From the NCBI GenBank assembly GCA_046498365.1, contig JAWOAV010000059.1, positions 1-34,661 on the forward strand: DNA of 34,661 nucleotides, written 5' to 3'. Position numbers and translations under genes: made by a program. The notes beneath the pieces were generated by a model. It ran no database searches. It was not told where the DNA came from and saw only the letters and a program-made list of their open reading frames with translations. The stretch is from B1SED10-16 sp046498365. Lineage in GTDB: Bacteria; Desulfobacterota; Desulfobacteria; Desulfobacterales; Desulfosalsimonadaceae. This document shows, in pieces, positions 23,985-32,124 of the stretch (within the stretch, counting starts at the first letter, position 1; every line of letters starts with the position of its first letter).

Positions 23985-26477
23985 TCAGCTGCTTTCCGGT
24001 TTCAGCCAGAGCCGGTCATAGGGGTCCAGAAAGGTCGAGAGAATATTTTTTTTGATCCCGAAAGCGTTGTTTTCAAAAAGATCGACCCACCGCGTTACAG
24101 GGGGAAATCCGTCGGGCGCGATCACCGCTGAAATATCCGTTTTTATATGCTGCTTATCCCCCGTGGTATTGATTATTGTAAGGCTGCGGTGCCCCTGAAA
24201 GCGGTTGCAGACGACTGCAACGGCTTGATTTCCGGAAGGGAGCGTCTCGGCTTCATTCCCCTCCGGATGGAGGGACAAATCATGATCCACGATGTGGATG
24301 AGCGCATCCATTCCCCGCGCAACAGCTTGATAGAAGCCGTTTTTTTGCGATATTTTTGCCGTGAGATCCGGATACCGGGACCGGGTACGCTTGATATCCC
24401 GGTATTCCCCGGTTCTTTTCAAGCGTTCGAGATCGTTTGGCAGTCCTGACATATCATTGAAATAGATGGATTTGACATTTCTTCCCATCAGGGCGAAGGC
24501 AAGGGTGTAAAATCCCAGAAACCGATTTGCCTCGGTTTGTTCATCGTCTATCCGAACCATGCTGTCCCTGGTGGAACAGCACAACTCGTAAGGCTCTCTC
24601 CCCTGCAAGACCTTTTCTGCCAGAAACAGGATTGCACTGTTTTTCTCCGGCGCCTCCGTCTGGATGCCAAGGGCGGCAAAAATGTGACCCGTGGTTTTGA
24701 TGCCGTTTTTCAGGACGAGGTCGTTGCCGTGAGCCGCCGGAGCAGGGGATTTGAACAGCTGTTTGACCGCCGTGGGGTATTCAAGGCCCGCCTCGCGGCA
24801 TATTTTCATGAATTCTTCCGCGCCGCACCTGCCCATGGGTGTCGCCTTGTACTTGATGCGTCCGTTGTTTCGTTTTACCGTGTCCGCCAGCGTTTGCCGC
24901 TCAGAAAAGCGCAGAAGGTCCATGGATCCCCTGACGGACTTGCCGTCGTGGCTTTCCGCCAGGCTGAACCGGATGCATTGCTGTGGAACGGCATACCGGC
25001 TTGTGAGCTTGCCTATGCGTTCAAGAATCCGGGCGTCCCCCGTATTGAAAACCACGGGAAGCATACAGGGCAAATGAAAATCATACATCATGGGCGGCGG
25101 TGTATCCGTATCGGCCATGTGGGACAGGACGACTCCCAAATGATCGTTGACTTCGAGGTTTGCCACGATACGCGGGGAAACGCAGTCCATGGAAAGATAC
25201 AGGATTTTCATGAGCTTTTTTACTTCCGGCAGGCCGAAGCAGGATGTGTGGAATTTTTTAAAGGCATAATTGGCGGCGTCCAGTCGGAGCATGTTGAGGT
25301 CTACGCCCAGATACCATGAAAAATCATCCGCGAGCATCTTCAGGCCCTCGAAGGTAGCGGTGTTCACGTCCACCTGGACGTGTGAAAATGTCGTCATTGC
25401 GCGAATCTGTTCCCCGAAAACGACGGCGTCGAAGGATTCATAGCGTTGTGCGATCCGTTTTGCATCCTCGTTGGCATACCCGATTGCCGAAAGCAGGTCT
25501 GCGCGCGTGCCTATCAATTCGCTGAAAATATAGGGCGGATGGGTGCTTTCCTGGGATTGGGAAAGCCGGAAAACAGCATCCGGATGGACGCCCCTTTCTT
25601 CAAGATATTCCCGAAACGCTGCGACGTGCGCGTAGTCCTGCTCCAAAAGCCCCTGGTCGTTCTGTATTTTTTCAAAAACGCTGAAAAGTTTAATAACGGC
25701 GTCATCGAGCACGTCCGGGGCCAGCATCTCATGGATCGCGGCGCATCGCTGGGTAAAATTCATCTGTTCGAACAGGTCGTCTTCCGGGGCCCTTCGGAAG
25801 AGGGTAAACAGGGGGAACGGACGGGGGCGAAATATGTCGTCAAAGGCGCCGGATACCAGCAGCTGCCGGTAATGGTTTTCGGAAAACACGTAAAAACAGC
25901 GGCCTGCATCGTCGTCACCGTCAAGGTAGGCCCGAAAATTCGGGTTTTCGATATCCACGTGGTTTAATACGAAATCGGCCATGGAAAAATATTTTTCCAC
26001 GAGCCGTGAAAAGGTTTCATTGGTGCCGAATCTTTCGTGAACTACGTCTCTTTTCACCTGGGAAAAATACCCGTCGTTGAAACGGTTTTCCATCACCTGG
26101 CAAGCAGGCAGGATATGGAGGCCGCCTACGGAAGGAAAATAACGGTCCAGGAATCGTTCGAGCGTCAGCAGCGTGGCCTCGTCTTTCATGGATACGCTGT
26201 CCGGGTAAGCGATGACGACGGTGCGGGGAAGAATGCGGGAGAGGGGATCATCCGGATGGAAGGCAACGTCTTTTCGCCGAATGGATTCGGGTTTGGCCTT
26301 CCACGTCTGCGCCAGCCGTTCGAGCCAGTAATCGGCAATATCTTCGGCAAGCCCGCCGTATTCGGACTCCGGAAAAATATCCGCAAAAAGGTCATCAATG
26401 GCATTCAGGAGATCTTCGCAGAGCGGCTCCCAGGTGCGGTGGTTCTTACCGGAACATCCTTGCGGGTTTCTATCCAA
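23985..26477 (-). CDS. GH13 sucrose-phosphorylase-like glycoside phosphorylase/hydrolase, unusually long
   Basis: A glycoside hydrolase family 13 protein similar to the sucrose/glucosylglycerate phosphorylase group (GH13_18), which cleave alpha-glucosides with phosphate. Barrel motifs are visible: VIAYPDS, FVLNHVDIENPNF, the nucleophile region MLRLDAANYAFKK (Asp400), the acid/base region VANLEVNDH (Glu442) and LAESHDGKSVRG (Asp511). Relatives have about 500-560 residues; this one has 830, with a ~220-residue stretch between NHVD and RLDAA and an extra N-terminal ~80 residues. Start: a TTG at 26477 with GGAGGGGGAG upstream on the minus strand. An in-frame TTG at 26513 overlaps the amidase stop but has a poor site. 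It is coupled downstream of the amidase lipoprotein gene. Substrate unknown. Confidence 0.85.
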   Translation of the reverse strand: MDRNPQGCSGKNHRTWEPLCEDLLNAIDDLFADIFPESEYGGLAEDIADYWLERLAQTWKAKPESIRRKDVAFHPDDPLSRILPRTVVIAYPDSVSMKDEATLLTLERFLDRYFPSVGGLHILPACQVMENRFNDGYFSQVKRDVVHERFGTNETFSRLVEKYFSMADFVLNHVDIENPNFRAYLDGDDDAGRCFYVFSENHYRQLLVSGAFDDIFRPRPFPLFTLFRRAPEDDLFEQMNFTQRCAAIHEMLAPDVLDDAVIKLFSVFEKIQNDQGLLEQDYAHVAAFREYLEERGVHPDAVFRLSQSQESTHPPYIFSELIGTRADLLSAIGYANEDAKRIAQRYESFDAVVFGEQIRAMTTFSHVQVDVNTATFEGLKMLADDFSWYLGVDLNMLRLDAANYAFKKFHTSCFGLPEVKKLMKILYLSMDCVSPRIVANLEVNDHLGVVLSHMADTDTPPPMMYDFHLPCMLPVVFNTGDARILERIGKLTSRYAVPQQCIRFSLAESHDGKSVRGSMDLLRFSERQTLADTVKRNNGRIKYKATPMGRCGAEEFMKICREAGLEYPTAVKQLFKSPAPAAHGNDLVLKNGIKTTGHIFAALGIQTEAPEKNSAILFLAEKVLQGREPYELCCSTRDSMVRIDDEQTEANRFLGFYTLAFALMGRNVKSIYFNDMSGLPNDLERLKRTGEYRDIKRTRSRYPDLTAKISQKNGFYQAVARGMDALIHIVDHDLSLHPEGNEAETLPSGNQAVAVVCNRFQGHRSLTIINTTGDKQHIKTDISAVIAPDGFPPVTRWVDLFENNAFGIKKNILSTFLDPYDRLWLKPESS

Positions 26478-26509
26478 TCGATTCTCCCCCTCCGGCCCCG
26501 CGTCCCGAA

Positions 26510-28132
26510 TCAATATCCGTCGGGCGGCCGGTATGCACCGATTACTTCATCGATAATTTCCGCTATATCAAGAAGTTGTAGATCTTCCCAGCGTTTCCCA
26601 ACAATTTGGACGCCGATCGGTAAGCCGTCCGGCGTAAAGCCGGCCGGAATGGTCACCACGGGATGCCCCGTCAGGTTGAAGGGGACTGCGTAGGCCAACA
26701 ATGCCGTATAATAATTCAATTTGTGGCCATCCACGGTTATGGGTCGGGTATAGATCGGCATGTGCGAGCGAATTGCGTCCGGCGGATAATGTTCGATGGC
26801 GGGCACGGTCGCGACCGGGCAGATGAATACATCCCAGTCGGAGATAAACCTTTCGAATCCGGTTACAAAGTGATCCCTGCGGTTTAGGACCTGGAGATAC
26901 TTCTCGATGGAAAGGGGATAGACCATTTGCAAAAGCGGCGTCTGCGCCCGGTATGACCAGCCGAACAGGAAGGTGAAAAACCGAATATGGCCTGGCTGGT
27001 TATACATGATCTGCAAATTGATCATTTCCCCCCACGTTTTCCAGGCCTCTTCGAAATTGATATCCGGATCCTCCCGTACCACGGTCGCACCGGCGTCTGA
27101 GAGCGCCTTTACAAAAAGCGCCATTTCATCGCGGATCTCCTCGGAAACCGGTATGCCGCCGAAATTGTTCGACCATGCAATGCGAAGGGAGTTGATGGTC
27201 TTTCTGTTTTCGCTTGGGTACGGTGCGAGCGGCATGACCAAGGCGTCTTTTCCGTCAGGGCCCGATATAATCTGAAATATCCGTTTCAGGTCGTCAAGCG
27301 ATCGTGCAATGGGGCCGAAGGATGCCATGTGTCGGACGCTTCTTTCATCGGGGTCAAGCAGGCCGGGAAAGCTGCCGTAGGCGGAAACCGTATTTTCCGT
27401 CGGCTTTATGCTGTATGTGCCTGTAAAGTGGGCCGGCAAACGAAGTGATCCGCCAAGATCGCTGCCGATATCGATGGGCGTCAGGCCCGCTGCAACCGCT
27501 GCGCCGCCGCCCCCTGTACTGCCGCCGGGCGTACGGTCGAGATCCCAGGGGTTGTTCGTCCGCCCGAAAATGGCGTTATGGGTTTGCAGATCCATGCCGG
27601 CAAACGGCAGGTTTGTTTTTCCAAGGATAATCGCTCCGGCCGCTTTCAGACGCTCCACAACCGTTGCGTCAAACAGGGTGATCTGTTCCGCCATTTCCGG
27701 GTGGGCATTGGTGGTTCGCATGTTCCGGACTGCGAAATGATCCTTGACGGTGACCGGAACCCCGTGGAGAGGACCCCATACAATCCCTCTTGCAAGCGCC
27801 CGGTCCGCTTCGGCGGCTCGTTTTAAGATGGCGTCTTCATCCAGCGTGACAATGGCATTCAATGCCGGGTTGTGCAGATGTATATGGGCAAGATGGGCTT
27901 TGACCAGTTCCAGCGAGGTGATTTCCTCTTTTTGTATTGCTTCGGCCATTTCGGTTGCTGAATAAAAAACGTATGGCCGGCCGCTTCTTGCAACGGCGTC
28001 TGTCGGCGCCTGGTATGGTTTCGGCGGCGGTACGGACTGGCAGCCGGTGATGCCGGTTGCGAGAAGAATCCCCGTGCAAAAAACAAGGCAGGTAAAAAAA
28101 GTGCTTGCGCTACTGTCAAAAAGTCGTTTCAT
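26510..28132 (-). CDS. Amidase-signature-family lipoprotein
   Basis: A 540-residue amidase-signature enzyme that hydrolyses an amide, substrate unknown. Unlike cytoplasmic relatives it carries a lipoprotein signal: hydrophobic stretch FFTCLVFCTGILLATGITG, then Cys31 in TGCQS, so it should be membrane-anchored outside the cytoplasm. The Ser-cisSer-Lys triad is visible as Lys130 (VTVKDHF), Ser205 (PGGSTGGGGAA, a variant of GGSSGG) and Ser229 (SDLGGSLRLPA). The end (FNLTGHPVVTIPAGFTPDGLPIGVQIVG) is canonical. The ATG at 28132 lacks a strong ribosome-binding site. The downstream GH13 gene starts at or just after its stop codon, so the two form a transcription unit, although the partners act in different compartments. 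Confidence 0.9.
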   Translation of the reverse strand: MKRLFDSSASTFFTCLVFCTGILLATGITGCQSVPPPKPYQAPTDAVARSGRPYVFYSATEMAEAIQKEEITSLELVKAHLAHIHLHNPALNAIVTLDEDAILKRAAEADRALARGIVWGPLHGVPVTVKDHFAVRNMRTTNAHPEMAEQITLFDATVVERLKAAGAIILGKTNLPFAGMDLQTHNAIFGRTNNPWDLDRTPGGSTGGGGAAVAAGLTPIDIGSDLGGSLRLPAHFTGTYSIKPTENTVSAYGSFPGLLDPDERSVRHMASFGPIARSLDDLKRIFQIISGPDGKDALVMPLAPYPSENRKTINSLRIAWSNNFGGIPVSEEIRDEMALFVKALSDAGATVVREDPDINFEEAWKTWGEMINLQIMYNQPGHIRFFTFLFGWSYRAQTPLLQMVYPLSIEKYLQVLNRRDHFVTGFERFISDWDVFICPVATVPAIEHYPPDAIRSHMPIYTRPITVDGHKLNYYTALLAYAVPFNLTGHPVVTIPAGFTPDGLPIGVQIVGKRWEDLQLLDIAEIIDEVIGAYRPPDGY

Positions 28133-28401
28133 CCGCGTTTACCCCGGGTGTAAAAGTTGTCTGGCAGATGCTGCGGTACCTGACTGCGTAAACGGTCAAG
28201 GGCATAATACCTTTTTTCGATAACAAAATTCAACCACTTCCTGCTTGACGGCAAAGAACATTATCGGTAGAAGTATAACCGGTTTAATGGAAGGCAAATG
28301 ATTGCGTGTCATCCATAGCAGGTTGCTGCGGCATATAGCGGCATATATCGGGGGAACGGCGCGCCGTGCCCGTACAGATGCAGGCACAACCGGATGAACA
28401 A
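28133..28401. other. Intergenic, upstream of the amidase gene
   Basis: No gene found. It should hold the minus-strand promoter of the amidase-GH13 pair, but no convincing -35/-10 pair was seen. It ends at the left border of the repeat element at 28402. Confidence 0.4.
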
Positions 28402-28880
28402 TTTTCGCATTCTGGTATAGACACGATAAATATACTCGCAGGATACGGGCCGGTAGGGGCACCCCTTGCGGGTGCCCATTCGGCTGACGTTCAGCGGTGT
28501 CGTTTCTGATCGACCGTGGGTTTTACCACAGAGGACACAGAGGAGACACAGAGACTCACAGAGAACCCCGTAAAACAAATATCGTCTCCTCTGTGGCCCT
28601 CTGCTTTTCCTCTGTGCTCTCTGTGATTAATCCACTGTCCACGCATAGACCATTGTTCCCGCATATGCTATGCGATGCAATCAGCGCGAGGACATATGGC
28701 AGCAGCTTCCAGGTCGTGGACATGGCCTCGCTGCCGGAAGGAGCGCTGCGGCTGATCTGTGGCGGTGTCGTTTCTGACGGACCGTGGTTTTTATCACAGA
28801 GGACACAGAGGAGACACAGAGTTTCACAGAGAACCCCATAAAACAAGAATCATCATGTCTGTTGATAAATGCAAAGATTT
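28402..28880. mobile_element. ~480-bp composite repeat element, copy A
   Basis: Bounded by TTTTCGCATTCTGGTATAGA (from 28402) and, on the other strand, TCTTTGCATTTATCAACAGA, imperfect terminal inverted repeats of ~25 bp. Inside are one GTAGGGGC arm (28453-28477), blocks of CACAGAGGACACAGAG in both directions (about 28520-28635 and 28795-28840) that can fold back, and a ~150-bp core (about 28585-28730) that recurs inverted in copy B. No transposase; frames crossing it are repeat artefacts. Confidence 0.75.
28453..28477. repeat. GTAGGGGC repeat arm inside copy A
   Basis: A single 25-bp arm identical to the left arm at 4993-5017, without its inverted partner nearby. Confidence 0.85.
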
Positions 28881-28934
28881 CTAACAGCGATAGGTACAGC
28901 CTGATTACAAAAAACCAGGGGCAGGAGAAAGTGC

Positions 28935-29900
28935 ATGACCATTACAGAAATTCCGTTTGAAAGCCTGGATGCCGAAAAGTTCATCGATGAAAAATGCCGG
29001 AAACTGGTCGAGGAGACCGGTGGGGATATTGCGGTAAATGCGCTCTCCGGAGGGGTTGATTCCTCCGTGACCACGATGCTTGCGCACCGCGCCATCGGCA
29101 GTCGTCTGAAAACGTATTTTATCGACAATGGACTGATGAGGGAGAAAGAGCCGGAGTCCGTCATTTCCGTCATGACCGGCCTTGGTGTTCCCGTGGAACG
29201 GATCGATGCAAAAGACGAATTTTTTTCGGCCTTGAAAGGGGTAACCGATCCAGAGGAAAAAAGGCAGGTGATTACGGATACATTCTATAAAACCGTCTTC
29301 GGCCGCCTTGTAAAAGAAAGCGGGGCAAGGTTTCTGCTCCAGGGTACGATCTATACGGATGTCGAGGAAACGGTCGCCGGCATCAAGCGCCAGCATAATA
29401 TCCTCTCGCAGCTCGGCATTGATACTGAATCGGCCTATGGCTACCGGGTGATCGAGCCGCTCATCGAACTGAGAAAAACCGGCGTGCGTGCCGTTGGAAA
29501 GGCCCTTGGAATGCCGGAATCGGTTTACAACCGCCCCCCTTTCCCCGGGCCGGCCCTGGTGACCAGGGTTATCGGAGAGGCCGTACCGGAAAGAATCGAA
29601 CGGGTCCGGAAGGCCACGGCCATCGTAGAGGAGGAGCTGGCCGGGGTGGATGCCTTCCAGTATCTTGCGATCCTTCACGAGGACAGGGTAACCGGCATAT
29701 ACCAGGGAGCCCGCCGGTACGGCAACCAGATCGAAATCCGCTGCTGGGACAGCAAGGACGCGGTTGTTGCCAAACCGACCCGCCTTCCGTTTGCGCTGCT
29801 GGAAAAAATGGCCGGCCGCATTACCGCTGAAATCCCTGAAGTAGTGAGTGTTACATACAATATCACCGCAAAGCCGCCATCGACCATCGAAGCCCTGTAG
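28935..29900 (+). CDS. GMP synthetase ATP-pyrophosphatase-domain protein without glutaminase domain
   Basis: Corresponds to the C-terminal two thirds of GuaA (321 residues), the part that adenylates XMP and accepts ammonia to make GMP. The PP-loop SGGVDSS is at 38-44. Later come FIDNGLMR, QGTIYTDVEETV, EPLIELRKTGVRAVGKALG, RPPFPGPALVTRVIGE and the C-terminal NITAKPPSTIE. The N-terminal glutamine amidotransferase domain of usual bacterial GuaA is absent, as in archaeal two-subunit GMP synthetases, and no amidotransferase gene lies in the window. It may work with a separate glutaminase, use free ammonia, or act on another substrate. CAGGAGA precedes the ATG. It lies just inside repeat copy A and 92 nt before a hisF. 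Confidence 0.85.
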   Translation: MTITEIPFESLDAEKFIDEKCRKLVEETGGDIAVNALSGGVDSSVTTMLAHRAIGSRLKTYFIDNGLMREKEPESVISVMTGLGVPVERIDAKDEFFSALKGVTDPEEKRQVITDTFYKTVFGRLVKESGARFLLQGTIYTDVEETVAGIKRQHNILSQLGIDTESAYGYRVIEPLIELRKTGVRAVGKALGMPESVYNRPPFPGPALVTRVIGEAVPERIERVRKATAIVEEELAGVDAFQYLAILHEDRVTGIYQGARRYGNQIEIRCWDSKDAVVAKPTRLPFALLEKMAGRITAEIPEVVSVTYNITAKPPSTIEAL

Positions 29901-29910
29901 GCCCGGGACC

Positions 29911-29944
29911 TCATCTTGATCTTGAACTTTTTACGAAGCTGTCA
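29911..29944. repeat. Remnant of MITE-like element
   Basis: TCTTGATCTTGAACTTTTTACGAAG followed by CTGTCA matches the right end of the element at 10697-10849. Only about 34 bp are left, between two genes. Confidence 0.55.
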
Positions 29945-29992
29945 ATTGTTGGTCATGTACAAAATCAACCCATATCGATATTGGAGAAAAAT

Positions 29993-30757
29993 ATGACAGT
30001 CAGAATCATGCCTTGCCTGGACATGCAAAACGGCCGGGTCGTCAAGGGCGTACAGTTTGTGGATATCCGCGATGCGGGAGATCCCGTGGAATGCTGCCGC
30101 GCATACTGCGAAGCCGGCGCCGATGAACTGGCCCTGCTTGATATCACCGCAACGGTGGAAGGGCGCGCCACCATGCTTGACGTTGTCCGCAAAGTGGCCG
30201 AAGCGGCATCCGTGCCGTTCACGGTCGGCGGCGGGATCAGCAATGTGGCCGCGGCAGAGGCCGTCCTGGAAGCCGGGGCGGACAAAGTCTCAACCAGCAG
30301 CGCTGCATTTCGAACACCGTCGGTCATTGGCGAAATGGTCCGGGAGCTGGGGGCGGATCGGGTTACCGTTGCCATTGATGCCGCGGTCAACCCGGCGCTG
30401 CCTTCCGGGTACGAGGTTTACGTGGATGGCGGCCGAACCCCCACAGGTGCGGATGCGGTTGAATGGGCAAAGCAGGTCGACGGTTTCGGCGTGAAAACCA
30501 TACTCCCGACGAGCAAAACCACCGATGGCGTAAAAACGGGATATGACCTGGACCTGATTCGGAAATTAAAAGGGGTTGTTTCCGGGGAAATTGTGGCATC
30601 CGGCGGGGCCGGAACCATGGAACATTTTTACGAGGCTGCCCTTGCCGGCGCTGATATTCTGCTGGCCGCATCGGTGTTTCATTTTCACATGATATCCATA
30701 CCAGAGTTAAAAAATTACTTGAAGGAACGTGGTATAAATATCTATATTAAAAAGTAA
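29993..30757 (+). CDS. hisF: Imidazole glycerol phosphate synthase cyclase subunit HisF
   Basis: A (beta/alpha)8-barrel cyclase (254 residues). HisF with the HisH glutaminase makes imidazole glycerol phosphate and AICAR in histidine synthesis. Visible are RIMPCLDMQNGRVVKGVQF with the first catalytic Asp (Asp10), the phosphate-binding VGGGIS, DKVSTSSAA, VAIDA with the second catalytic Asp, SGGAGTMEHF, and ASVFHFHMISIPELKNYLKERGI at the end. Minor departures from the norm are the loop LPTSKTTDGVKTGYD and the insert EVYVDGGRTPTGADAVEW, also seen in normal HisF. The ATG at 29993 follows GGAG. No hisH or other his gene is nearby, so it is the housekeeping gene displaced or a paralogue. Its end overlaps the opposing E1-like gene by 11 nt. 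Confidence 0.92.
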   Translation: MTVRIMPCLDMQNGRVVKGVQFVDIRDAGDPVECCRAYCEAGADELALLDITATVEGRATMLDVVRKVAEAASVPFTVGGGISNVAAAEAVLEAGADKVSTSSAAFRTPSVIGEMVRELGADRVTVAIDAAVNPALPSGYEVYVDGGRTPTGADAVEWAKQVDGFGVKTILPTSKTTDGVKTGYDLDLIRKLKGVVSGEIVASGGAGTMEHFYEAALAGADILLAASVFHFHMISIPELKNYLKERGINIYIKK

Positions 30758-31601
30758 AATCGTTAAATATTCCGTTTTCCAGATCCGCGTAAAGCATGGT
30801 TTTCCGGAAAGAACGGCCGCGCTGCAAAAGAATTTTTACTGCCTCCATGGCCTGCAATGATGCAATAACAGCCGGCGCAACAGCGGGGGTACCCATGAGG
30901 GCTTCTGCTGCGGGGCCTTCTCCGTTATCGAATAGCGCCTGTATATCCGGGTCGTCCGGAAATATGCCCATTATCCGCCCCTCGAAGCCGCATATGGCCC
31001 CGTGCACAAGTGGAATATTCAGCGTGCGGCAAGTTTTTTTCAACACACGCCTTGTTTCCATGTTGTCCAGGGCGTCCACGACAAGGTTACACCCGTCAAG
31101 AAAGCCTTCTGCGTTGTCCCCGTCCAGGTAAACGGTATGCGGATAAACATCCACCGCAGGGTTGATCCGGCCGACCCTCTCCGCCGCGATGAACGCTTTT
31201 TTTTTGCCGATCGCCGCCGTGTCTGCAAGGAGTTGCCGGTTGAGATTGGATTCGTCGAAACAGCCGCCGTCAACAACGGTAAGACGGCCGATGCCGATTC
31301 TCGCAAGGATTTCGATGACGTATCCGCCCAGTCCCCCCGCACCGATGACCGCAACCCGGCTTCGGGCCAACTTGATTTGCTCATTGATACGGATGCTGCC
31401 GCGGTTCCGGATATAGCGGACGGGCCATATATTTTTCCCCATGGCCGCAGCATAGACATCTTTTAGCGTGCATTGGTGAATCCCTGAAATCCGTAATGCA
31501 TCCGTCTCGAAAATGACGGGTGCATTTTTGCCTGCAGGATCGGTGATGGTCTTCGCAGAGACATCGATGCTGTTTTCAAGAGTGCCGGGGGATCGGTCCA
31601 T
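30747..31601 (-). CDS. HesA/MoeB/ThiF-family E1-like adenylating protein
   Basis: A 284-residue E1-like enzyme; family members adenylate the C-terminus of ubiquitin-like sulfur carriers such as MoaD or ThiS. It has the nucleotide-binding GAGGLGG (87-93), VVDGGCFDESNLNRQ (Asp111, Arg122), DALDNMETRRVL and TPAVAPAVIASLQAMEAVK. The CxxC zinc-binding pairs of MoeB and ThiF are absent, and so is the Cys usually found just before the final helix. Adenylation without thioester transfer is therefore possible (inference). A ~65-residue N-terminal extension precedes the Rossmann fold. The ATG at 31601 has only a weak upstream site. It faces hisF and overlaps its 3' end; repeat copy B begins 45 nt upstream. 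No MoaD/ThiS-like partner was found. Confidence 0.85.
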   Translation of the reverse strand: MDRSPGTLENSIDVSAKTITDPAGKNAPVIFETDALRISGIHQCTLKDVYAAAMGKNIWPVRYIRNRGSIRINEQIKLARSRVAVIGAGGLGGYVIEILARIGIGRLTVVDGGCFDESNLNRQLLADTAAIGKKKAFIAAERVGRINPAVDVYPHTVYLDGDNAEGFLDGCNLVVDALDNMETRRVLKKTCRTLNIPLVHGAICGFEGRIMGIFPDDPDIQALFDNGEGPAAEALMGTPAVAPAVIASLQAMEAVKILLQRGRSFRKTMLYADLENGIFNDFTF

Positions 31602-31645
31602 TGGCAGATGTCCTGTAGGGTTTCCGGGGGCGTTTATTTTTTATG

Positions 31646-32122
31646 AATCTTTGCATTTGTCATAGACATTGTGATTCGTGTTTTACGGGGTTCTCTGTGG
31701 ATCTCTGTGTCTCCTCTGTGTCCTCTGTGGTAAAACCCATTGTCCGTCGGATACGACACGCCGGACGTCAGCCAAGGGCTCCCTACGCCAGCAAGGCCAT
31801 GCCCATGACCTGGAAGCTGCTGCCACATGTCCTCGCCCTGATTGCATCGCATAGCATATGCGGGAACAATGGTCTATGCGGGGACGGTGGATTAATCACA
31901 GAGAGCACAGAGGAAAAGCAGAGGGCCACAGAGGAGACGATATCTGTTTTACGGGGTTCTCTGTGAGTCTCTGTGTCTCCTCTGTGTCTCTCTGTGGTAA
32001 AACCCACGGTTGATCAGATACGACACCGCTGAACGTCAGCCGAAGGGGCACCCGCAAGGGGCGCCCCTACCGGCCCATATTCTGTGAGAATATTGATTGT
32101 GTCTATGAAAGAAGGCAAAAAT
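31646..32122. mobile_element. ~480-bp composite repeat element, copy B (inverted)
   Basis: Bounded by TCTTTGCATTTGTCATAGAC (from 31649) and, on the other strand, TTTTTGCCTTCTTTCATAGA. The interior is the reverse complement of copy A: CACAGAGG blocks at about 31680-31735 and 31900-32000, the core at about 31790-31940 and one GTAGGGGC arm at 32046-32070. The right border stops 2 nt before the stop codon of the crotonase gene. It has no coding capacity. Confidence 0.75.
32046..32070. repeat. GTAGGGGC repeat arm inside copy B
   Basis: A 25-bp arm, GGGCACCCGCAAGGGGCGCC then CCTAC, one base different from the right arm at 5025-5049. Confidence 0.85.
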
Positions 32123-32124
32123 CG

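Noticed and set aside
28520..28840. Possible CRISPR array (repeated CACAGAGGACACAGAG units)
   Set aside because: Units are short, irregular, in both orientations and not separated by uniform unique spacers; no cas genes are nearby.
28497..28846. Open frames on both strands through the CACAGAGG region
   Set aside because: The translations come from palindromic repeat sequence shared with 31643-32007 and have no protein-like character.
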